A stretch of 64,000 bases of DNA from Treponema sp. (GTDB taxonomy: Bacteria > Spirochaetota > Spirochaetia > Treponematales > Treponemataceae), in the NCBI GenBank assembly GCA_024402565.1, contig JAKSTM010000008.1, positions 1 through 64,000 on the forward strand, read 5' to 3'. Of this stretch, positions 57,201 through 64,000 are shown one piece after another (the stretch's first letter is position 1; the number at the start of each line of letters is the position of its first letter). The translations under genes and the position numbers were made by a program. Under the pieces are notes generated by a model, which saw only the letters and a list, made by a program, of their open reading frames with translations, ran no database searches and was not told where the DNA came from.

Positions 57201-60200
57201 AGCAGGAGACAAAACACTTACACAAGGAACTGATTATATTGTTCAGACAGAAGCTCCGTCTGAAGGTCAGATTCCAGAAATGGCAAATTCTCACATTATC
57301 TTTACAGAACCTAGACTGGAATCTTCATTCCGTGTAGACAATATTATTCTTCCTGCAGAAGACGGAACAAAGATTGTTTCACTTATGGCAACCGATGCTA
57401 CAGGAAACATTTCCGGAGTGGTAACAGCCGGAATCTTCTCCGACAGTACAGCACCTTCTATTACTTCTGTTTGTGACATCGCACTTGCACCAAGTATTGA
57501 CGGAACAGGCGATGTAACTTCTGCAACAAATCTGGCACAGATTAATGTTCAGGTTATAGCAAAAGATGCTACTTCTGGTATTAAACGCTTCTACATCGGA
57601 GATACATACAGCGAAGTTGGAATCGACCAGAATACAGCACCTGGAGGAATTTCTCTGGTTTCAGCAGAATCTAAAGTTCTGGCAAATGGCGTAGAACTTC
57701 CTTCTGCAGTAGGCGCAGGTTACATTGAACTTCTTTCACCAAGTATTTCTTCAGAAGATGTAACATATACTATTACAAATGTTAATGTCCCTGACACTTC
57801 AAGACAGGGAACAAAAACAGTTTATGTTGTTCTTTACGATAACACTGAACTTCGTAACCAGAATGCAGTTTCTGACACAATCATTTACGATACAACAGGA
57901 CCTGCAATTATCGTAGAGGACAATGCGTCAAATGTTTACAATGCAGCCCGTCCATTCTACCGCACAACAGATACAGAAGCTTTTGTTGCCGCACAGACAG
58001 GTTTGACAGGTCGTGTAAATGGACTTTATGAAGGAATCTACTATTATAATGCTTCTGAACCAGGCTTTAATTTCACAGTTTCTCTTGCCGATGAAAACAC
58101 AACAGACGGTTCATCTGTAAGTGGAGCACATATCTTCTATATTGACGGAAACGAAGCCGCTCCTTATCAGACAGGAACAACAGTTACTCTTGCAGCAGGT
58201 ACACACACAATTTCTGCAAAAGATAAACTGGGTAACGTTACAACAAGCCGTACAATCACTGTTGATCAGGATATAGCAGCACCAAATTATGGCGGAAATT
58301 TCAAGATTCATGGACGCCGCTTTAATGAAAATGACTATAACGATACTACATCAAACTACCAGACTGTTTACGTAACATTTACTGTAAGTGATACAACTGG
58401 AACAAATACAGGAATTCGCTCACTCACATTCACAGGCGCAGCATTTAATGACACCGGAAAGTCTCCTGAAGGAACAACCGTGCCTGTTGTAGTAAAAGCC
58501 GACGGTAATGTACTTTCTAGAAATACTCATTACATAATCCCGGCAAATCAGTCAGCTATTATTTTCACAGAACCTCGAAGTGAATCAAGCTTCCAGATTG
58601 AAAATATTACATTCTCTCAGGAAGATGGAAACAGAACAATTTCTCTTGTTGCAACAGATGCTACAAGAAATGCAATAACTCCTGTTACATCTTCTATCTA
58701 TCTGGATACTCAGGCTCCGGAAATTACATCGGTAACTGCTATCTCAACAGACGTTTCTATCGACGGAACAAATGATAATACTTCTGCAACAAAATCACAG
58801 TTTGTTAATGTTCAGATTGTGGCAAAAGATCCAACATCTGGTATTAAGAGAATTTATATTGGGGATACAGCTTCAAGAATGAATCCAGACCAGCATGATG
58901 TTCCTGGCGGAAATTCACTTCTTTCATCGGATTCAAAAGTTGTTGTTAATGGAACAGAACTTCCATCTACAAAAGGTGCCGGATTCATTGAACTGGTTTC
59001 ATCAAGCATTTCCAGCGAAGCCGTAACTTACATTATTACAAATGTAAAACTTCCACATTCGGAAGTGCAGGGAATACAAGAAATCTTTGTAGTTCTTTTT
59101 GATGATACAAAACTTCGTAATCAGAATTCAGTTTCTGACACAATCATCTACGATACAACAGGACCTGCTATTGTTGTAACAGACGGAGCTTTAAGCACAT
59201 ATGATGGAACTACTTTGAAAAAGTACCGTTCAAATGACACTCTTAATGATGTTACTGCCGCAACAGACGGAAACGGAAATGTAACAGGAATTGTTACAGG
59301 AAGCTACTATTATAGTATGGATGAATCTGCTGGATTCAAATTCAATGTTGCCCTTGTGGACCAGAACGTTACAAATAACGCCGTAAATGCAACAGGCACT
59401 GCAAGCGGTGCTTACAGATTCTATATTGGGGACGCAAGTGGTAACATTCCGGAAGGAGCTGTGGCTTACGAAAGCGGTGCGGAAATCTTCCTTACAGAAG
59501 GAACTTATACACTTGTTGCAAAAGATAAACTTGGAAACACAACAAAAAGTAAAACAATTACTGTTGTTCAGGATAAAAGTGAACCTTCAGTAAGTGATGT
59601 AGTAATTCATGGAACTATCTTTAATCCATCTGGAGTTGGAAATACTCCATCTACAACCGCAACAAAAGAAAATAATGTTTATGTCACATTCAAAACTAGC
59701 GATATGAATGTGGCATCAAATGATACAGGTCTTCTTAAAGTAACATTAACTGGGGATGCAAACTTTGACAGTGCTAAGTTGTATGAAGGTGATACAGCAG
59801 TTACAGCATTTAAGAATGCCGGAACTAACAGCGTAGACTTCTGGTTTGCAAGTCCAATTACAACAGAAAAAACATTTACAGTAAAAGATGTAATTCTTAC
59901 AGATTCAGATGGAAATAAAACAATTACAGTAAAAGCTTCTGACCGTACAGCAAAGGAAAGTTCTGGTGTATCAAGTTTCATATTTAAAGATGTAACAGCA
60001 CCAACTGTTAGTGATGTTGTAATCATCTCAACAGATAAAGATGCACTTCAGGAAGACTCTCTTTCAACGGTAACAAACGACGAAAAGATAACCGTTTTGT
60101 TCAAGGCTTACGATGTAACTTCGGGAATCAAAAAAATTACAATCTGTGATGCAAACGGAAACAGCCTTTTGACAACAGGAGCTGATGGTTCTGTTGTTTC

Positions 60201-63200
60201 CATTACACATAATGGCGAAGTAGTGGTATTTAATGGAACAGTTTCTGCTTCTGAAATTTCTCTCCTTGTCCCAAAAACTCATAAATCCGATTCAGCCGCA
60301 GATCCATTTATCTTTGAAGTAACAAACGTTTCAATGCCAAAAGTAGACGGAAATTTTGTTCAGGGGAAAAACTACTTCCTTGTAAAAGTTTACGATGACG
60401 TTTTGAATGTTGCCCCAGAAGCTGCAGAGGGAAGCATTATTTTTGATAATGTACCGCCAAAGCCGATTGTTGATTTCTCAGCTTCTCATTTCTATAATCC
60501 GAAGAAATCCCGCGAGCAATCAGGCAACAGCTTTAACTGTTATATAAGTGATGATGGAAAAGTCTACATTGATAATAGAAGTAGTTATGCCTATTTCAAA
60601 GCAGCAGGTGATGATTCCACAGAAGGAATTTCCACTGCAGGTTTCTGGAAAGTAAAGGTTTTCACTAGTACTTCGAGCTCATTTACTGTAACTGATCCAT
60701 TAAATTCTACAACTAACCTTAAGTCTCCTTCTGATGCGGAAACGTCCTTATATCGAGTAGATGAAGGATCTAATAAATATACAAAAATCTATGTTTTTGA
60801 TGCTATTGGAAACTGTACGGAACTTGTTTCAGGTGTTACAGAATTTGAAATTCTGGATGATAATAGTAACTACTATCCAGAAAAGAAACCTGTTGTATCA
60901 GATTATGAAATTCTTAAGGCTGGAACTAATACTCGAGTAGAAGGATACTTAAACACTGAAGATACACCTGTAATCGATATTATGTTCAAAGCTATGGATC
61001 AAGAATCCGGAATCAGTTATTTCGATTTCTATGATGACGATCGAAAGAGCGAAAACGATAATATCTGGAATCAGATTATTTCAGGTTCACCGGATTTAAA
61101 ACTTGAAGTTTCTGATGATAATGGAGTTACATGGAAAACCTATAAGGAAGGTGCTTACGATTATGATTCTGAACAGCATTATAGTTCAGTAGCGGGTGGG
61201 GCAACATATAACGCAGAAAAAGGTTACTTTGTTGATGAAACAGGAAATCTTGATCCATATGTTTATTTCCATAACTATGCTACCGGCGGAAAGCAGACAA
61301 GAGCTTTTGCTTTTTATGAACCATTAAAACCAAATATTACTTATAAATTCAAAATTTCAAATATCAGCCTTGAAAATAATACCAAAAAAACGCCTGATGT
61401 AATCAGAGAAAACTGGGACACAGATCTTAACTGTAATGTTTATGTATATGACTGTGTTCAGATGGGTAACTCAGGTCTTGAGCAGAAAATAATCTGGGAT
61501 ACTCAGAAGCCTGTAATCAAATCGGTAGACTTTGTGGCTTCTTCAGGAGCTAACCCTAACTATACTAGCGAAAGTTTCCTTTCAAATCATGATCTGGTAA
61601 TTACTTATGATGAGCCTAATGATTCGACTTATGGTGGTGGTTCAGGAATTCAGGAAATTCAGCTTGAACTTGCAACAAATGTTGGAACTGTAAACTTAAG
61701 TACAGTTGATCTGCTTTCTTCAAGTGATTTGTATGTATATACAAGTAATGTAGCAAGACCTGCAGAAGGCGAGACTGCTTCTCCTGGCCTTACAAAAAGA
61801 AAAGGCGACAAGGTTGCAACAAGTGACAAAACCTCGTCGGTGATCACTATTTCAGATGCAAGTATCGATGACAATGTAAAGGGCTCTTCAAAGAAATTGT
61901 ATATCCGTGGGCTTACTATTGCCGGAGGAGATGTTGACCAGATTGAAACAATCAAAGTTACCCTTAAAGACCGTGCCGGAAACGTTTCTGACAATACAGG
62001 AAATACAAACAATATTGTTCAAATCGGTTACGATAAGACAGCTCCAATCATGTATCCTGTTTCCGGAAATACAATTGTCGATGGAAAACTTGCCCGTTCA
62101 TACTTCAAGACTGTATTCGGTAAACCGACGGTTCTTTCGCTCCACCATGCAACAAGCAATGACGATGTAACAAAAATTCATAAAAACGCAAGCATTGATG
62201 ATAATATGGTCTTTAATATTTTCCCAGAACCTGGTGATTTAATCCAGAATTATGGGGAAGACCGTCCTCATTCTTCTTCTGGAAAAGTTTGGGAAGACAA
62301 TGCAGACCTTACAGAACTTGTTCTCCGTTTTAACAAGAACGGTTCTGGAATTTCAATCATTAAATTAGCAGCAGAAGGTGAATCTGTTGATTTCTGGGAC
62401 TTCCGTAGAATTCTCTTTAACCCTAAAAAAGTACAGGTAAGTATTGATGAAGGAGAACATTGGTACAGTCCGAAATCTCCGGCTCTTCCATATGATGTCA
62501 CAGAAGATACTCTTACTTTCACAGATCCCGGAATCTGTCCTAAGGGCGAAAACTGTTCAGTAATGATTAAAGGTGTAATGCCGAACTTTAAGGCTACATA
62601 TACCGTTCACAATTGGGATGGAGATAACCGTGAAAATATCTGGTGGTCGGATGTAATTGTTACAAGTTTTGCAGGTAAATCAAATGCTTATCATTATGTT
62701 CTTGCTCTTGCAGATGACGTAGACACTCCGGAATTTACAAGAACAAAAATTTCGGTAACAGATACTTCTTCAACTGATGGATCATTTACAGATGGTAAAA
62801 CAATACAAATAACTGGGCGTATTCAGGCTAATTCAACAGGTTCTGTTTACAGTTCTGGTCTTTGGGCTATTCAACTGAACGGGGCAGAATTTGATACAAC
62901 TGCAAATCCACAGCTTAAAATTACAATTTCAGTACCAAATACAGAACGTAGACTTCTTTTGCCTAATGCTTTGTCAGATGGTGAAGATGGTACAGAATTA
63001 ACATACACTTATGATTCAACAAATGATTATTCAGTTCGTAGAACGGTTGATAAGAAGATTTCTGATTCTAAGATTGATATAAAACCTTCTTCATATCGCT
63101 GCAGCATTTCAGAAGATAAATCAACATTGTTTCTTAATATGCCGCTTAATCCTCATGACGAATATGATTTCAAACTTTCAGGAATCAAGCTTTATGATGG

Positions 63201-64000
63201 TGTTCAGAATGGGGCTCAGAATATTTCTGTTAAATTGATTAAGTATTCCGGACTTACAAATGATCCTGATGATCGTTACTGGGATTATGATGAATCAAAT
63301 GAAAGAAATGAAAGCTACAAAACAATGTTCCGTGAAGTAGAAGCATACTATAATGCGTCTGAATCGCACCGAGGTGCCGCTCACTTTGCTCAGAACAGAA
63401 CAAACAGCATTACTCTTGATACAGTTCCTCCTGAAATTACATGGAAACAGGCGGAATCAGATGCGCCAAATAGTTTCCGTTTCTATCCAATTGATAAGGA
63501 CACTGTTTATTATGGAAACGTAGTTGATTTAAGACTTAAATTTTCATTAACAGATCCAGATGGCTCAGGCATAAAAGGTTTTTATTTTACAGATCGTGCA
63601 GATGATGCTTCATATGATGCTTCAAAATATTCTCTTACAGGTTCACTTTATTCAGTAAAAAATTTTTATGTATCAGGATCAGAATTTGTTGAAAAATATA
63701 TTCATGTAATGGATAAAGCTGGAAATATTTCAACCCGTCCGGTTACTTATTCTCCAGAAGAAAAAGAAATACCAACCAAATGGATTCTCGATAAAAATTT
63801 TCCAAGTCTGGTTTCTGATAAAGTACTCCATTATTGGGGTGATGCGCCTGAAAAGAAGTATGTTATGACATCTACTTCTAGTAGCATGACCGTCTATACA
63901 AATGAGTCTGCTCCAACAGAAGGATATTTCACAGACTCCCTTGTAGAAGGTGAAACAGGTGGTCTTGAAACCTTTGTTGAAGAAATTGGTTCCGGAATCT
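54205..64000 (+). CDS. Giant Ig-like repeat lipoprotein, 3' end outside window
   Basis: An uninterrupted frame of at least 3265 codons begins at ATG 54205, 12 bp after the previous gene. The signal MKKSVRVFSLLALAFLVSFS, ending in the lipobox ITAC (Cys27), marks a lipoprotein. An N-terminal part near residues 190-215 (TYPKTGSDGVVRNQRIVLSF, then DKPMNFETF) resembles bacterial Ig-like domain 5 (Big_5). Then come Ig-like modules of about 110 residues that start with phrases such as DTTGPAI, SDSTAPSI and VVQDSAAPEI, grouped in three ~425-residue super-repeats (about 56605, 57890 and 59155 to 60450). Further modules continue to the edge. No enzymatic motif was seen. It is probably a surface adhesin or structural fibre. 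Confidence 0.8.
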   Translation, partial: MKKSVRVFSLLALAFLVSFSLVGITACKNWMTGNLFEEIENEVKVASAEEIEVYVRFADNNFGTVSAKCAAAQLQQNHILVAKQDVEMEVSAIPNNTYGFKKWAAFSSSKLDPKKNISSMVFDDEYMDKFGINELPESVVVFENVEADTTKCKILQPLSDPSDPDAMIVIVPIVARRATLSARNTYPKTGSDGVVRNQRIVLSFDKPMNFETFVTCKNPSGTFDKDYNGNNIYYKKDNNGNITEYFYDWNRERIQISVYDTNEKQVDEDIAYGYFQLPVPDETNPRKIIISPNLANRLPKFAEVNIVISYDVEDSHGYTLTEAIEYYYMVGQSDDTGAPTFTELSGGRPLRGNPKNNSWSDYVGYLDEADAADSLTNVLPPDSTNIDDWTDSVKNKPFTHRITNAIDLHVIIKDKINSELISTTASDADIDHFAVRARHLLYADGTPGTGTVFENIIEKNYEGLKYHSGAKNFEEGEPGDSYDDPEDGYSFPYYLPSSIPDGLIKLEIYAQDVTGNSGESEPFALYVVKDTSAPDIETQTNKILSASTNTLNEWFNARTINQLAFKVNAATPFSDTISTANGIVSVHPKFMTSTGGSSLFWAFGNAPENMAERLPIDNTGAASYDMSKLVSTISEQGAMTFYAQLSDDMDNVSEIKNIPLKIYYDTILPEAATIQTPQEDDKIYPLTGVAAGASGTFFTRSPNLSLVVSATDSGSANVTDVSSGVAGFLVPTTNYNAETLYEALTASNGNLNGLNRATDGASRITLTAGSEANNSKQNHYIYSVDYALNAAAAPTTVTVVQDTTGPGITLTDNASYTYNAEKPLFKANAGFYEKTVESGISGTVKGVSQGAYYYSNAQTSFPFHVTLNNEFGEFDSGAYQFVVKQSDGTEVARGSLNDDINLSAGTFTIVAYDNLGNETTTAPFTVVQDSAAPEITAGAFHIYGRKFGYSTYNTDTTNYRIVNLQFEAKDIEGTNSGIRKLTFTGASFAGSEGAPLVVVAGDKTLTQGTDYIVQTEAPSEGQIPEMANSHIIFTEPRLESSFRVDNIILPAEDGTKIVSLMATDATGNISGVVTAGIFSDSTAPSITSVCDIALAPSIDGTGDVTSATNLAQINVQVIAKDATSGIKRFYIGDTYSEVGIDQNTAPGGISLVSAESKVLANGVELPSAVGAGYIELLSPSISSEDVTYTITNVNVPDTSRQGTKTVYVVLYDNTELRNQNAVSDTIIYDTTGPAIIVEDNASNVYNAARPFYRTTDTEAFVAAQTGLTGRVNGLYEGIYYYNASEPGFNFTVSLADENTTDGSSVSGAHIFYIDGNEAAPYQTGTTVTLAAGTHTISAKDKLGNVTTSRTITVDQDIAAPNYGGNFKIHGRRFNENDYNDTTSNYQTVYVTFTVSDTTGTNTGIRSLTFTGAAFNDTGKSPEGTTVPVVVKADGNVLSRNTHYIIPANQSAIIFTEPRSESSFQIENITFSQEDGNRTISLVATDATRNAITPVTSSIYLDTQAPEITSVTAISTDVSIDGTNDNTSATKSQFVNVQIVAKDPTSGIKRIYIGDTASRMNPDQHDVPGGNSLLSSDSKVVVNGTELPSTKGAGFIELVSSSISSEAVTYIITNVKLPHSEVQGIQEIFVVLFDDTKLRNQNSVSDTIIYDTTGPAIVVTDGALSTYDGTTLKKYRSNDTLNDVTAATDGNGNVTGIVTGSYYYSMDESAGFKFNVALVDQNVTNNAVNATGTASGAYRFYIGDASGNIPEGAVAYESGAEIFLTEGTYTLVAKDKLGNTTKSKTITVVQDKSEPSVSDVVIHGTIFNPSGVGNTPSTTATKENNVYVTFKTSDMNVASNDTGLLKVTLTGDANFDSAKLYEGDTAVTAFKNAGTNSVDFWFASPITTEKTFTVKDVILTDSDGNKTITVKASDRTAKESSGVSSFIFKDVTAPTVSDVVIISTDKDALQEDSLSTVTNDEKITVLFKAYDVTSGIKKITICDANGNSLLTTGADGSVVSITHNGEVVVFNGTVSASEISLLVPKTHKSDSAADPFIFEVTNVSMPKVDGNFVQGKNYFLVKVYDDVLNVAPEAAEGSIIFDNVPPKPIVDFSASHFYNPKKSREQSGNSFNCYISDDGKVYIDNRSSYAYFKAAGDDSTEGISTAGFWKVKVFTSTSSSFTVTDPLNSTTNLKSPSDAETSLYRVDEGSNKYTKIYVFDAIGNCTELVSGVTEFEILDDNSNYYPEKKPVVSDYEILKAGTNTRVEGYLNTEDTPVIDIMFKAMDQESGISYFDFYDDDRKSENDNIWNQIISGSPDLKLEVSDDNGVTWKTYKEGAYDYDSEQHYSSVAGGATYNAEKGYFVDETGNLDPYVYFHNYATGGKQTRAFAFYEPLKPNITYKFKISNISLENNTKKTPDVIRENWDTDLNCNVYVYDCVQMGNSGLEQKIIWDTQKPVIKSVDFVASSGANPNYTSESFLSNHDLVITYDEPNDSTYGGGSGIQEIQLELATNVGTVNLSTVDLLSSSDLYVYTSNVARPAEGETASPGLTKRKGDKVATSDKTSSVITISDASIDDNVKGSSKKLYIRGLTIAGGDVDQIETIKVTLKDRAGNVSDNTGNTNNIVQIGYDKTAPIMYPVSGNTIVDGKLARSYFKTVFGKPTVLSLHHATSNDDVTKIHKNASIDDNMVFNIFPEPGDLIQNYGEDRPHSSSGKVWEDNADLTELVLRFNKNGSGISIIKLAAEGESVDFWDFRRILFNPKKVQVSIDEGEHWYSPKSPALPYDVTEDTLTFTDPGICPKGENCSVMIKGVMPNFKATYTVHNWDGDNRENIWWSDVIVTSFAGKSNAYHYVLALADDVDTPEFTRTKISVTDTSSTDGSFTDGKTIQITGRIQANSTGSVYSSGLWAIQLNGAEFDTTANPQLKITISVPNTERRLLLPNALSDGEDGTELTYTYDSTNDYSVRRTVDKKISDSKIDIKPSSYRCSISEDKSTLFLNMPLNPHDEYDFKLSGIKLYDGVQNGAQNISVKLIKYSGLTNDPDDRYWDYDESNERNESYKTMFREVEAYYNASESHRGAAHFAQNRTNSITLDTVPPEITWKQAESDAPNSFRFYPIDKDTVYYGNVVDLRLKFSLTDPDGSGIKGFYFTDRADDASYDASKYSLTGSLYSVKNFYVSGSEFVEKYIHVMDKAGNISTRPVTYSPEEKEIPTKWILDKNFPSLVSDKVLHYWGDAPEKKYVMTSTSSSMTVYTNESAPTEGYFTDSLVEGETGGLETFVEEIGSGI

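Overview
The window looks like chromosome of a host-associated treponeme (Spirochaetota). The support is a moderately AT-rich composition, a TmpC/PnrA-like BMP lipoprotein operon, a PASTA membrane protein, many lipoproteins with short signal peptides, and several conserved proteins of the kind seen mainly in treponemes. Species cannot be fixed from the sequence. Most of the window is ordinary housekeeping DNA, broken up by dispersed repeat elements, and the last 16 kb hold unusual surface proteins.

Layout. 1-1616: a sugar-type solute-binding protein (cut by the left edge) and a TIM-barrel sugar isomerase-like gene. 1700-5799: uvrB, a large hairpin repeat, an ArsB/SLC13-type permease and a membrane protein. 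5868-11431: a MarR regulator divergent from a BMP-lipoprotein ABC importer operon (lipoprotein, ATPase, two permeases), then an alpha/beta-hydrolase that has lost its catalytic residues. 11454-18756: a U32-family tRNA-modification protein, a secreted protein, a metallophosphoesterase lipoprotein, a membrane protein with about 22 acidic 12-residue repeats, and a conserved unknown. 18874-26772: histidine genes (a HisA-HisI-HisE fusion, hisD), def, fmt, a PASTA protein, an AroD-AroE fusion and rpiA. 26808-36834: an RluA-type pseudouridine synthase carrying in-frame repeat insertions, a sirtuin, hslO, era, an auxin-efflux-type carrier, tRNA-Thr(CGT), an orphan DNA methyltransferase, an acyl-CoA synthetase and purD. 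36861-44184: GC-rich hairpin repeats, an M20 peptidase, an HTH-cupin regulator, a conserved unknown, a von Willebrand A protein, fabG, a PHP phosphatase and a TIGR02757-type protein. 44286-48114: two tandem paralogous lipoproteins and a MetY-type enzyme. 48440-64000: two paralogous transglutaminase-like/TPR exported proteins, one with an intact and one with a lost catalytic triad, followed by a giant Ig-like repeat lipoprotein that runs off the right edge.

Recurring themes. (1) At least fourteen genes have a good -10 hexamer ending only 6-9 nt before the start codon, with no convincing Shine-Dalgarno sequence, so leaderless transcription looks common; genes for exported proteins mostly have strong AGGAGG-type sites. 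(2) Three kinds of dispersed repeat are visible: a ~105 bp hairpin family whose two copies keep pairing while their stem sequences differ, a GC-rich multi-hairpin family, and 7-bp-period arrays. The last two have also entered the reading frame of the RluA-type gene. (3) Glu/Val-rich tandem repeats have expanded in three unrelated membrane or exported proteins.
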